A DNA stretch of 64,000 nucleotides from Amborella trichopoda (lineage: Eukaryota; Streptophyta; Magnoliopsida; Amborellales; Amborellaceae): positions 864,280 to 928,279 of the forward strand of contig NW_006499824.1 in assembly GCF_000471905.2 (NCBI RefSeq), given 5' to 3'. Below, piece after piece: positions 14,001-23,689 of the stretch (the first letter of the stretch is position 1; each line of letters opens with the position of its first letter). The translations under genes were made by a program, and so were the position numbers. The notes under the pieces are model-generated. The model was given only the letters and a program-made list of their open reading frames with translations, had not been told where the DNA came from and ran no database searches.

Positions 14001-14658
14001 CCAACTCCACAAATCGCCAAAAAAGTTTGTGCACAGGTTTTCTTTGTATTTCTTTCTTCCCTCCCAAGCAGACAGAATTGATTTCATGCAATTTGTCCTC
14101 TGAAGAAACATCCTTTCCCAAAGGGGTGTGGGTTGTTTTTTTCCTTAAATTCTCTCTCTAACCTAATCTTAAGCCTATGCACAACGGAATTATATACCTA
14201 CCCGGAACAAAAATACATGCCAAGAAAACCCTGTGAATGTCAGGGTTTTGCACAAGGAAGAACAGGGTAAACAGAGAATTGAAGACACCCCATGTACAAC
14301 AGTTATGCCATCCTTACTTTTATGAACGGGTATTGAAAATGAATAAAATATTGTCTTTTCAACCAACTAGTGCTCAACTCCATTTGTTCAATTTTCTGAG
14401 GTAACTACAAAGTTCCCAGCATCTTGAAACCACATTTTATTGTATCAATATTTGTTTTTTCAGGTGAAATTGAAGGCAATGGAGTTAGCCAAGGAAATTG
14501 AGAATGAAGATGGTGTTGCTGCAGCAGTCGATGCCTTTCATAGACACTTACCTGAGGAATTACCCCTTCCTTCCCCTCCGACTGAAGAACCCCCAAACCC
14601 TTTTGATTGGATTTTCCAAGCTCTGCATAAGTGGTGTTGTCTTCCTTGTGGTGTTTAA
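5006..14658 (+). CDS. UGT80: Sterol 3-beta-glucosyltransferase, C-terminal exons (UGT80 family)
   Basis: The enzyme transfers glucose from UDP-glucose to the 3-OH of membrane sterols, making steryl glucosides. Five exons are readable: 5006-5108, 6487-6563, 7258-7305, 8050-8199 and 14464-14658 (stop TAA). They join in frame to 190 residues. Diagnostic stretches are 'GQRGIIGKGWGDLGN', 'VPESVFLLKDCPHDWLFP', the donor-site motif 'VHHGGAGTTATGLRAG' and 'PFFGDQFFWGDRVHEKG', plus a Cys-rich tail ending 'KWCCLPCGV'. The first visible exon starts in phase 0 at 'PLEDATKTT', where UGT80 proteins normally have '...FGSM' just before. The upstream acceptor-domain exons are not in the window, so at least the first half of the protein lies to the left, beyond an intron of more than 5 kb. 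All visible introns are GT-AG. The last, 8200-14463, holds a complete Copia element. No stop or frameshift is seen in the exons, so the gene may be functional. Which paralogue (UGT80A or UGT80B type) is not decided. Confidence 0.9.
5571..5910 (-). mobile_element. RTE-type LINE 3' end with (GAT)n tail
   Basis: On the minus strand the sequence runs through a block resembling 'ATGGCCGGTCCCAAG', then a 3'-terminal region, and ends in a GAT trinucleotide tail (the CAT repeat at 5571-5588). Plant RTE-clade LINEs end in such short tandem tails and their copies are usually 5'-truncated. There is no coding region left. It lies in the first visible intron of the glucosyltransferase. Assignment to RTE is from memory of the common plant repeat. 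Confidence 0.55.
5926..6115 (-). mobile_element. Second RTE-type LINE 3' end
   Basis: A shorter copy of the repeat at 5571-5910 in the same orientation, also ending in a CAT/GAT tail (5928-5949). Shared stretches include the 'cattctgct(c/t)tatt.agggtcata' region and the 'cc(t)ttgccc.cttagagcc' end. The two copies lie head to tail, so the second may have inserted at, or been duplicated next to, the first. Confidence 0.55.
8827..9263 (-). repeat. 3' LTR of the Copia element
   Basis: Begins TGTTG and ends CAACA. It aligns with 13870-14301 through shared blocks such as 'ggaaagagaaaat', 'agattta(c)gtgg', 'tgt(g)cacaggtt' and 'tctctctctaac'. Confidence 0.85.
9264..9276 (-). other. Polypurine tract of the Copia element
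   Basis: On the minus strand the purine-rich run AAGGTGGGGAT sits directly beside the 3' LTR, the usual plus-strand priming site. Confidence 0.65.
9645..9995. repeat. AT-rich insertion splitting the Copia RNase H region
   Basis: The RNase H reading (minus strand) breaks after the block equivalent to 'GFMDVALAKDLEKRSSTT' and resumes at 'EYMAAAEA'. Between them is AT-rich DNA with no Copia similarity. At 9950-10005 there are two tandem copies of an 18-bp unit on 'gctgagttccgtggctgg'. No target duplication was found. Confidence 0.5.
11060..11575. repeat. Non-Copia segment between RT and integrase, with two perfect hairpins
   Basis: Copia similarity is lost here and most of the integrase core is absent. 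The segment contains two adjacent perfect inverted repeats: 11176-11197 (9-bp arms, 4-base loop) and 11200-11222 (11-bp arms, 1-base loop). A tandem 'ccagctcgcacctgctccca' motif occurs at about 11466-11505. It may be a small insertion with a deletion of integrase; no ends are clear. Confidence 0.5.
12204..13054. mobile_element. Non-autonomous hAT-type element nested in the Copia element
   Basis: It interrupts the Copia gag-protease junction: the minus-strand reading leaves Copia at 'DGGHGDIQSIV' (13055 upward) and resumes at 'NDYFSKSSIIDS' (below 12204). The right end, read inward, is CATAGTTGTTGG, matching the right end of 3151-4342. The left end CATTGTTACC is a poorer match. Candidate 8-bp target duplications gggtgaat/gattggat agree at 5 of 8 positions. 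The interior has 'gatcccggaac' and 'gttcccgg' repeats like its relative. No coding sequence. Confidence 0.6.
13854..13866 (-). other. Degenerate tRNA primer binding site of the Copia element
   Basis: Minus strand CCATATTAAAGCC lies a few bases inside the 5' LTR. It resembles TGGTATCAGAGCC, the usual plant initiator-Met-tRNA site, at 8 of 13 positions, with differences mostly of the C-to-T or G-to-A type. Confidence 0.55.
13870..14301 (-). repeat. 5' LTR of the Copia element
   Basis: Partner of 8827-9263; ends CAACA. Its first bases have decayed (agttaag instead of tgttgag). It ends about 160 bases before the last glucosyltransferase exon. Confidence 0.85.
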
Positions 14659-15539
14659 TATAATTATAATTTCAACTCTTGTATATTATCCATTCATTAT
14701 TCTTTAGGCATTCTTGGGGTACAATTGTTTGCACAAGGAGCCCACTGGCGAAAACTGATGAAAAATGTATCTTGTAGCGAGAAATTCTTGCCTTTGAATT
14801 TTTCCTGTATATTTATTATATACACGTTTTCTGTATTTGGGATGTTTGGTGGCCTGTAATTCCTTTTGGCTTCCTCTAAGGTTGGAGAATGCTTTCAAAA
14901 CCTTTTCTGGATTCACTAAGGAAATTGACAATAAGCAGGATGCCTGAAATCAGGATTCGCTTCATATTTCAATCCTTTATAAGATTTGATTGTTTGCGGG
15001 AGCTGTTTTCAGTTAATTAAGATAAGGCCTTAGGAAGTATGATTTGGTTGTGTGGTGAATCATAAGCAGGCGTATGATATTCCATTGTGCAGGGGGAATC
15101 TGGTGAAGAAATATGAAGTGGACAAATGTAAATCGATCATTTTGTGCTCGACTGTCCTCGAGCTTCACACCTCTTTAAGTAATATTCAAAATATGCCCTT
15201 CTTGAGTGGATTCAAACTTGGCTTGAATAATCTTTTTGACAGTTTTGCCATCCCCTTATCTAACCCATATCTCTATAACCTCTTCTGTAGAATCTGCAGA
15301 ATCAAGAATGCTAACCACAAGGTTGGGTCTCTTCTGTAGAATCTGCAGAATCAAGAACCCTAACCACAAGGTTGGGTAGGGTCGAGGAGGTTAGCTCTTT
15401 AACCAAAATTATGATGGTACGATTCATTAGTGAAAGATATCAATGTCAGAAGATGACAATGAAATGTCCAAAAATATCCTTCCAACATGAGTTAGGCCCT
15501 GGTCTAGGTCTAGGCCATAGCTTTTTCTTGGGAAAATTG
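14659..15539. other. 3' flank of the glucosyltransferase with a 49-bp tandem duplication
   Basis: Probable 3' UTR and downstream sequence, with no reliable polyadenylation call. At 15280-15377 a 49-bp unit starting 'ctcttctgtag' is present twice, nearly identical. The remainder shows no gene. Confidence 0.5.
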
Positions 15540-15999
15540 TGTAGACCCCTTGGACCATGCTTTATCGGTATGATGCTCTACAATACTATAAATCACATAA
15601 CTAATCCGATTATTATTTATTTTTGCAGCAACCCCTCGAAGAAGGATGATAGGTTTATTTTGGATGAAAATAGCCCCATGCAGGTTCTTTCTAAAAATTT
15701 GGAAGTTGAAATTTGAGAGAGAAAAACAATTTAAAATTTTTCAGAGAGAAATTATATCAAATTTGAAGTTTTAAAGCCAAAAATTATCTCAAAATTTTAA
15801 GAGATTGTCTCAAAATTTTTGAAGAGAAACTTTCTGAAATTTTTGGAGATGCAATGTTGGGTTTATACATGGTACCCTTAAAACAAAGCCATTTTTGTAT
15901 TTGGGGGTTTGTGCAAAAATAGATAGTAATTAGGTCAGTTGTGTGGTTTAAAAAACATTGGGGCACCATGCCTAGAAAGTATGGTCCAAGGGGTATACA
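15540..15999. mobile_element. Foldback element with inverted repeats of about 120 bp
   Basis: The left arm 15540-15660 and the reverse complement of 15880-15999 align over about 120 bases; both contain 'accccttggaccat' and 'tatttttgca'. The centre is AT-rich with no coding region. Related arm sequence recurs at about 55805-55890, 56900-57010 (inverted) and 62245-62330, so this is a dispersed family. The target duplication is unclear. Confidence 0.65.
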
Positions 16000-17119
16000 T
16001 AAATTTTATTTTTTACTATTTTTCCTGTCCCCCACCCAGATAAGGCCCTACCAAGGCCCTCTTTGGCCTGGTCCTGGCTGGGCCTAGCTTGAGCTTGCCC
16101 AATACGGATTGCGGCCATGGCCAGCCGAGGTCACTAGCCCTACGGAATACGTTGTATTAGGGCATGTTTTGATGATAGCTAATTTTAGCTAGGGTATAGT
16201 GGTCTGCTATCTTATATTATATTAATTTTCTCTGGCCTAATACTATTGCCTTAGCTACTTGGTACATACCTTATATTATTTATAAATAATATCATTTAAT
16301 TAGTTTACTTTTCTGGTATTTGAAGTTGTTTTTGGTTTCTGATTTCCAGCTAATTACTGTGAATAAAGTAAAAATAGCCTTTCAAAAAGATAAATTTTTA
16401 TGTACAAAAATTTACAAGTTTATCTCATACAACTTTATGTTGGGTACTTCTTAATAGTTAATTCATTATTAGGACTAATTTTATTAGTACAGTGAATTTA
16501 GTGATAACGAGTGGATCCAAATATGCTCTTAGTTTGTTTAAAGTTTATAACATTGTAAAAAGCAGTCGTTGTTTTTTGTACAATATCTTGACAATGTATC
16601 TTCATTGCAATCTCTCTTGTTTCGCTCATGTGCATAATAACCTCTTTACATATTCTCTTCTTCTTCTTTTTCTTTTAAATTTCTTATGGGATGATATCTC
16701 TACATCAGGAATACAATCTCAAATCTTCTATGTCATCTCCCTTAATGCCCCTTGAATGGTGTAATAGTGGTTATTCATTGTTCACTATCCTAAATTATCA
16801 CGGGGAGAGAGGCACTCTAAAGCTTGTATATAAACAAGTTACTAAACTTCTGTTTGAACCAATTTGAGAGAGTTATTGGATGCTATAATTGTTTGTGAAA
16901 ATGGTGTTGATTCTCCACATGATAGTTTGCATACCCTCGCCCACAAGGCACATTTGATAAGAAGGTGATTATTTTTTCCTTTGATGTTAACTATCAACTT
17001 CATTAAATAAAGGAACAAAGCTCCATAAGCGTAAATTTATCTATTTTAGAGGTCGCCTTTCTTTGGACTGAGTTGTTCTCTCCCTTAGTCATTTAAGTTT
17101 CATATGGGTATCATACACT
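16000..17119. other. Intergenic, no gene recognised
   Basis: AT-rich sequence with a short GC-rich patch at 16030-16150 ('aaggcccta', 'ggcctggtcctgg'). No exon-like or transposon protein signal is seen. Confidence 0.5.
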
Positions 17120-18051
17120 GTCTCAATCAATGATTTAAAAAATGGATCGATGACCCAGATCGGGCACCTCAAAAACCGATTCGAATCGGGAATCGACTTA
17201 ATCGATCGGATTAAAGCTTCAAAAAAATCCGAAAAATTTATTAAAACTCATTATAAATGTTGTTTTTTAGGAATCCAATAAAAAATGAGGGTACTACATT
17301 ATTAACTTTCATTCTTTTATCAATTTGTGAATATTGAGATGTTCTTGCCCTGTATAAATTTATTTTAACTATTAAATTTGCATCACATAAAAGAAAAATC
17401 ATAGAATTATCATGGATAAAATATATAATTATATATAGACTATTATAAAGAGTAGACTAATCAATGAAAGAATGGCCATTAAAATCTTGTTTTGGCAAAA
17501 AACCCTAACCCCCTAAACAAATCCAAACTATTACAGCCTAACTAACTATAATCCAAAATTATTACAACCTCATTAATTATAATATTATATACTAAAATTA
17601 TAATTATTAGTTTACATTTTATAATTGTTTTATTAGACAAATAATAACAAATTAAAAATATTTTATAATATTATCTAATTTAAAATGTATTATTGACAAC
17701 TGTAAGAAAAATAGTACATTACATGATTTACAATGCAAAAATTCATAAATAAAATAAAAGATTTGGTTATCAATGTAAAATGCGTACAAATTTTGGAAAT
17801 AACACTTCAATTTTTCAAGAATTTATTTTTTTAAGTTTCTATAATAAATTTAGTAAAAGAGATTGTTAGTAGAAAGATGGAGATTTCAAATACAATAAAA
17901 TTTTTATTTTTATTTTTTTTATACCTTTCATATTATTTACAAAAATAATTGTACCACTATATGCAATAAAAATTAACGGTTATATAAAAAATTAATTTTT
18001 TTATTTTTCATTTTTTTATGTCTTTTATATTATTTACAAAAATAATTATAT

Positions 18052-18298
18052 TTATACCAACCACTATATATACAACAAAAATGCAACACATGCCCAAGGG
18101 ATTTGAAAACAACAAAAATATTTATACCAACCACTATATACACAACAAAAATGCAACACATGCCCAAGGGGATTCAAATGCAACATATGCCCAAGGGATT
18201 CGAAAACAACAAAAATATTTATACCAACCAATATATAAACAACAAAAATGCAACACATGCCCAAGGGGATTCAAATGCAACACATGCCCAAGGGGGTT
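18052..18298. repeat. Tandem repeat, units of 66-98 bp
   Basis: Three units each start 'tttataccaacca' and contain 'aaatgcaacacatgcccaagg'. The second and third also carry an extra internal copy of the 'atgcaaca(c/t)atgcccaagg' segment, so it is a higher-order repeat. Confidence 0.85.
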
Positions 18299-18538
18299 CG
18301 ACCTTGGGACCTCAAGTAAAATATTTAAAGTCATAACCATCAAGCCATCTAAATACATATGATTATAAACTACTGATTAATAGACTATATTTACATTTCG
18401 TTTTCATTTAATAATGTTTGGGAATTATCCCACATCGAAAGATGGGTATTCAAATTTGGTATATAAATACCTATGCAATATGAATTATAAAATGTGTATA
18501 AAAATATTAGGACAACCTCGCATGTGCGTGTGGACACA

Positions 18539-18803
18539 CGTGTGCCCGTGTGAGTGTGCGTGGGGCATGCTCGCACGTGTGCTTGGACACACGTCTGTGA
18601 GTGTGAGTGTGCGTGGGGCACGCTCACACGTGCGCTCAGACACATGTGTGCACGTGTAAGTGTGCGTGGGGCACGCTCGCACGTGCGCTCAGACGCCCGC
18701 GTGCGCGTGTGAGTGTGTGTGGGGCACGCTCGCACGTGCGCTCGAACACCCGTATGCGCGTGTTAGTGTGCATGGGGCACGCTCGCACGTGCGTGTCATG
18801 TGT
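18539..18803. repeat. 53-bp GT-rich tandem repeat, five units
   Basis: Five consecutive units of 53 bp share 'gtgtgcgtggggcacgctcgcacgtg' with scattered substitutions. The alternating purine-pyrimidine GTGCGTG runs could form Z-DNA. Several open frames across it are artefacts of the repeat. Confidence 0.88.
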
Positions 18804-18804
18804 G

Positions 18805-19735
18805 AACCGGGCGGAACCGTATGGGAACCGACGGTTCCACTAAAGAAGCAGGCTGAACCGAATGGGAACCGGTGGTTCCACTCTAGAATCGGGCTGAACC
18901 GGATGGGAATCGGTGGTTCCACTCTAGAACCGGGTTGAACCAGATGGGAACCGGCGGTTCCACTCTAGAACCGGGATGAACCGGATGGGAACCGGCGGTT
19001 CCACTCTACAACCGGGTTGAACCAGATGGGAACCGGCGGTTCCACTCTACAACCGGGTTGAACTAGATGGGAACTGGCGGTTCCACTCTAGAACCGGGCT
19101 GAACCCGATGGGAACCGGCGGTTCCACTCTAGAAACGGGCTGAACCGGATGGGAATCAGTAGTTCCACTCTAGAACCGGGTTGAACCAGATGGGAACCGG
19201 CGGTTCCACTCTAGAACCGGGATGAAACAGATGGGAACCGGCGGNNNNNNNNNNNNNNNNNNNNNNNNNTCTAGAACCGGGCTGAACCGAATGGGAATCG
19301 GTGGTTCCACTCTAGAACCGGGTTGAACCGGATGGGAACCGACGGTTCCACTCTAGAACCGGGCTGAACCGGATGGGAATCGGTGGTTCCACACTAGAAC
19401 CGGGTTGAACCATATGGGAACCAGCGGTTCCACTCTAAAACCAGGATGAATCGGATGGGAACCGGCGGTTCCACTCTAGAACCGGGCTGAACCGGATGGG
19501 AATAGGTGGTTCCACTCTAGAACCGGGTTGAACCAGATGGGAACCGGCGGTTCCACTCTAGAATCGGGCTGAACCGGATGGGAACCGGCGGTTCCACTCT
19601 AGAAACTGGCTAAACCGGATGAGAATCGGTGGTTCCACTCTAGAACCGGGTTGAACCAGATGGGAACCGGCGGTTCCACTCTAGAACCGGAATGAACCGG
19701 ATGGGAACCGGTTGTTCCACTCTAGAACCAGGCGA
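18805..19735. repeat. 41-bp palindromic minisatellite, about 22 units
   Basis: The unit contains 'gaaccggatgggaaccgg' and 'cggttccactctagaacc'. Each good unit carries the perfect palindrome GGAACCG-G-CGGTTCC. Units vary by single substitutions (cggtggttcc, accagatggg). The array contains a run of Ns, so the count is a minimum. Confidence 0.92.
19245..19269. other. Assembly gap of 25 N
   Basis: Twenty-five undetermined bases lie inside the 41-bp array. Tandem repeats often collapse in assembly, so the true array may be longer. Confidence 0.99.
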
Positions 19736-19776
19736 GTCCGGTTCGACTCGCCATTTTTTAAAACACTGGTCTCAAT

Positions 19777-20060
19777 AAAACACTCAAGCAGTTGAGTAGT
19801 ATTAGATTGGAGGGATATGGGTTGAACCCTACTTAGAAGGTGGTTGTCGAAACTAGTGGCCTCATGGATTATATCCCTGGCCACCGTGATTGAATCATCT
19901 TGCTTTTCCAGTTCAGTACGACGACACCTCATCTTAATATTAGAAAAGTAGAACTTGGTATAAGAGTCACCTTGCTTATCCAATTTTTCCTTGAATTTTG
20001 TTGCCATGAAAATGCTCTAAGCAAACTCTATAGAAAGACACTGTCGAGTTTTTTTTTTTC
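19777..20060 (-). mobile_element. Probable L1-type LINE scrap
   Basis: Minus-strand translation gives 'KEKLDKQGDSYTKFYFSNIK' followed by 'TVARDIIHEATSFDNHLLSR'. This resembles the linker before RT in plant L1 LINEs (typically 'GD.NTKFFH...' then 'I..EA..F..NLL'). Frameshifts are likely. The hAT at 17128-19768 interrupts it. Assignment is tentative. Confidence 0.45.
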
Positions 20061-20555
20061 CCCTGCTTTTTTCATTATCATGGCTCAAGGTTGTTTAGAT
20101 GCAACCAAGATGTTCTTGTATCATCTTTAGTCTTTCTTTGGTTTTCTTAACCTTGAGTCATACCTATCCTAATTGTCCATCTTTGGGGGGCACTTTCGTG
20201 CTTTTGACTTTGTGGGTTATTTTCACCAAAAAAAAAAGCTTTGAATGTGTTATCCCCTTAATCTGTCACTGCAATAATTTTTTGATACTTTCTTTGTTTA
20301 AACCACATGCTAAAGAGTGGGAGTAAATGGACGACATCCAAGAACAGGTGGATGCCACAGCATTAACATATTTATTCAAAGAAGTGAAGGTAGTCGTCAG
20401 TCTCTAGGGTTGGTGTTTCAAGATTAGGAGGATCTCCTCAAATTTCACTTTTCTTACAGCTTGGTTAAATAGCTGCTATTGCTATATAGCTCTTATGAGA
20501 TCCATAGCCATTTAGGGGGCTTTCGTGCTTGGTATTTACAAAACTAAGGGCCCTG

Positions 20556-20934
20556 CAGGGTGGCAATGGACCCGCACCCGACTTAGGACCCAAGGGGTAG
20601 ATCCAATCTAGGTCCAGGTAGGGTTTAAAAATTAGACCCGGAGGATTGGGTCCGGGTCCAAAGCTTAGACCCGAACACTTTTCGTGTCCCGGTCCGGGTC
20701 TGGGCCTAATAATATTTTTCAGGTCCCAATATATAAAATATATTTAAATATAGTTAAATACATAGATATTTTAATTTTTGGATTGGATCCGATCAAATTT
20801 GAGCCCGGGTCCGGGTCCCACACTCTCTTTTTGGGTCCGGCCTGGGCCCGGGTCTGTTGATAGTGGGTCACGTCGGGTCTCATATCTTATTTTCGGGTCT
20901 AGTTCCCAGTCTGGGCGGACCCGTTGCCACCCCT
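20556..20934. mobile_element. hAT-type miniature element with GGTGGCAA ends
   Basis: Ends are inverted repeats: left CAGGGTGGCAATGG, right (reverse complement) AGGGGTGGCAACGG, 11 of 14. Flanking octamers gggccctg and gggcccag agree at 7 of 8. The interior is rich in 'gggtccgggtc' repeats. It is non-coding and about 380 bp. Confidence 0.75.
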
Positions 20935-22038
20935 GGGCCCAGCCCTAAAAGTACTTTTTACAAACTTCATTGGAAATGCAATTAGGTCCTAGCCCATTCC
21001 AATCTAATCACAAAACATGGCATGTTTTGAGGGTAATTCTAATTGCGTAAGGGTTACCCAACAGCTTTAATCACCAACTGGTTTCTAGATTGGTTTTATA
21101 CTGCATGTTGTTAAATCTCAATTTAGCAACCTATCCAAATTGACCTTAATTATAATTTACAATAAAAAGCAGAGCAAAGCCTTGCTTGAAAATGCATTGC
21201 TGGTGCCAGAAACTCTCAAATTGATCATTTCAACCTCAGCTATTCATTTCAACCTAAAAAACAATACAGAAAGTTCTCACAAGGCAATATAGAAGGAAGA
21301 AGGCACCACTTAAATGAAGAGTTGGAACTCTTCAGTCTCAAATCTCAATCACGGATCGAATCACAATCATTAAAATAATTAACGTCACTTTAGAAGGTAA
21401 GAAAGCACCAGTTAGGTGAAGACTTGTAACTCTTCAATCTCAATCACAAGATTAAGAGTTAACTCTTCGTTCTCAATCACAAAATTGCGAGTTAACTCTT
21501 CCATCGCAATCACAACTGTTAAAACTATTACCGTCACGCTTCTCTATTGGAGAGCACTCCCTTTGGTTCTTAGAACATATAAAGAGGATATTCTCATATT
21601 TAAACAAGGTTTCTTCATTCCAATGTGGGATAAATAAATTCACTACTTCTCTCCATAAATAAGATATAAATACAACGGTCCTCAAAGGGCTACACTTTCA
21701 AAAGAACGAATGTTATGGTACTAAAAGAGAGATTATTTTGAAATAACATAATATCTTCTAAAAAAAAATGCAACATTTTAAGATTTCAAAGTACAATATT
21801 TATAATGCATTGTTTGGGTAAGTCATTTTCAAGTGTTCAAAAATCTATTAGGTTTACACTATTTTTTAAACTTCAAATTTCATAATCAGCAGGCAGAAAT
21901 ATATTTTCAAGTTGTTATGAAAATTTCTAGTACCAAAATTCTATTTTCCAAAAAGTTTGTAAGTTATATTTTTACTTTTTAACATGAAGCGTAGGCCTTG
22001 TGATGACTTAACTATTTATGATTTTGAGAAAGAAAGTG
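20935..22038. other. Intergenic, no gene recognised
   Basis: Contains diffuse repeats of 'aactcttc..tctcaatcaca' at 21320-21520. No gene or transposon protein is recognised. Confidence 0.5.
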
Positions 22039-22039
22039 T

Positions 22040-22165
22040 AGGGGTGGCAACGGGTAGCGTCCAGGTCGGGTCCAAGTTTTGGACCTGGACCCAACCTTTC
22101 GGGTTCAAAATTTAGACCCACACCGGACCCGAGGCTGGGTCTACCCGTGGGGTCCATTTTCATAG
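22040..22165. mobile_element. Truncated relative of the 20556-20934 miniature element
   Basis: Starts 'aggggtggcaacggg' and carries the same 'gggtccaag' and 'gacccacac' style repeats, but stops abruptly near 'gtggggtccatttt'. Only one terminus is present. Confidence 0.65.
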
Positions 22166-23230
22166 CTAAAAAAGTGGACAGGCGGTCTCAACTCTTAGGA
22201 ATCAAACACCTCGAGAACTAAAGATGGAAGAGAAATAGCAGGTTTTCCATCCCATGGAGACCTGAAAAAGAAGTTCGAGTGAATTACATTTTACTTTTTG
22301 ACTTGTAACAAAATCATATGCCTACGATTACGCCATAACTTTGCAGAAGCTGCCCCGCAATGGGGTTATATTTTTCTTGAGCTTTGTGATTGGGTAATTT
22401 TAAAAATGTGTGCAAAGTCAAAACCATCAAACGAGTAGTTGTCTTGGATCATGGACTTCTACTTGTGCGAATCATTCAAATTCAAATTCAAAGGTGACCA
22501 ATCAACACCTATCCCAAAATTGAAGCAAAGGATGTCATACTTTTCTCTTAAAATATTCATTTCCTATTCAAGATGGCTTTGCTATCTTCTCTCATATCTT
22601 GAAACAGAGAGAGAGAGAGAGTTGTCCCTTTGCTGACTTCTTTACATCTTAAATATTTTATATTTTTCAAATATATAAATTATGAAGCTAATTGGTTCAT
22701 AAATATATGTCAAAAATTTTGCTCTAGTTTTTTGTCACTTTGCTTAAACCAGAAGAGGGGCAATGGAGGCACATAGGTTATAGAAGTGAGGAAATAGGTT
22801 CTTGATTTTGTTAAAAGTTTTTAAGGGCGTGCTTGGGAGTTTCTGAAAAAGTAAGAGTTAAATGTTCCACTTTTATGTTTGATATTACAGTGTTGAAGTT
22901 GTAAAGTGGAAGACCTCCCGTCTATAAAAAATGATAAAAGAACAGTCTTCCATAATTTGTGGGAGAATCCCTCCCACTACCAAAAACTCCATTTGTGAAG
23001 CGCATCCTAAGGGAATATTTCTAGAAGTTGGAATTTTTAGTTTACTGTAGCACTTTCTTGTTTTTAGGTAATCAAGTGGGGATAATAAACCCCTGCCCCT
23101 TCTTCTTCTTCTACTTCTTTTTTTTTTTTTTTGAAATTGTGTGCTTTTTGAATGCGTTTAGCGAAAATGGAAGTTTAGAATTTAGCTGGGGCACAAGTGA
23201 TGCTACCACTACGACCCCAACCCCATTGTC
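22166..23230. other. Intergenic, no gene recognised
   Basis: AT-rich sequence with short GA and T homopolymer tracts (22610, 23115). Nothing else is seen. Confidence 0.5.
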
Positions 23231-23234
23231 AGAA

Positions 23235-23620
23235 AAGTGATAAGTCAGTGGGGATTTGGGGCCCCTACCTTTTGGTGAGAATGGAGTCGGAGACATCGGC
23301 AATACTATCGTCAAGGCCTTAGACAATTCTCAAAACCAGTAAGTCAGTGGGGATTTGGGCTCCTACCATTTGGTGAGAATGGAGTCAGATACGTCACCAT
23401 AGGACTCGGCAATACTACTGCCAAGAATGCTATCGTCATGGCCCTAGACCATTCTCAAAACTGGTAAGTCGGTGAGGATTTGGGTTTCTACCATTTGGTG
23501 AGAATGGAGTCAGAGGCAATACTATCATCAAGGCCAACAAGTCAGTGGGGATTTAAAACCCCTACCCTTTTGTGAGAATGGAGTTAGAGACCTCATTATG
23601 GGGCTCCACAATACTACCGA
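23235..23620. repeat. Imperfect minisatellite, four units
   Basis: Four units begin 'aagtc(a/g)gtg(g)ggattt' and continue 'cctacc.tttggtgagaatgga', at about 23240, 23338, 23464 and 23538. Spacing varies from about 75 to 125 bp because internal blocks ('ggcaatactatcgtcaaggcc') are gained or lost. Confidence 0.8.
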
Positions 23621-23689
23621 CATTCTTAAACAATAAGTGCTATAGAAAATTGATTAAAAAATTGAGAACCTATAGACATCCATCCCCCA

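Larger units (their letters stand above)
8827..14301 (-). mobile_element. Complete, decayed Ty1/Copia LTR retrotransposon in the glucosyltransferase intron
   Basis: Two related direct repeats bound the element: 8827-9263 (3' LTR) and 13870-14301 (5' LTR). The intact ends read TGTTG...CAACA. Reading the minus strand inward from 13870 there is a degenerate primer binding site, then gag (about 13850-13060), a CCHC-like region near 13130-13190, protease ('DSNCSFCMCPLKEWF'), start of integrase ('HLGQLSEQGMK'), RT ('AKGYADKGGIDLNKIFSPMVK', then 'EFEMTDFGHAKKISGMKI'), RNase H ('EYMAAAEAIKEAI') and a purine tract at the 3' LTR. The order gag-PR-IN-RT-RH is that of Copia. Stops and shifts are everywhere and most of the integrase core is missing. 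Possible target duplication gtaac/gttat matches at only 3 of 5 positions. The LTRs differ heavily (roughly a quarter or more of positions by eye), so the insertion is old. Insertions split it at 9645-9995, 11060-11575 and 12204-13054. Confidence 0.88.
17128..19768. mobile_element. Non-autonomous hAT-type transposon carrying three tandem arrays
   Basis: It is bounded by an exact 8-bp duplication GTCTCAAT (17120-17127 and 19769-19776). Its ends are inverted repeats: left CAATGATTTAAAAAATGG, right (reverse complement) CAGTGTTTTAAAAAATGG, 16 of 18 matching. The 5' half is very AT-rich. The 3' half holds three successive tandem arrays (separate entries). No transposase fragment was seen. It is inserted into a degraded L1-like LINE. 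The terminal motif CA.TG.TTTAAAAA is shared with the element at 37415-38244. Confidence 0.88.

Noticed and set aside
18391..18938. Several overlapping open frames on both strands rich in Arg, Ala, His and Cys
   Set aside because: They are translations of the 53-bp and 41-bp tandem arrays, lack splice or start context, and exist in opposite frames at once.
19245..19269. Break in the 41-bp array
   Set aside because: It is a run of Ns, an assembly artefact, not a biological boundary.
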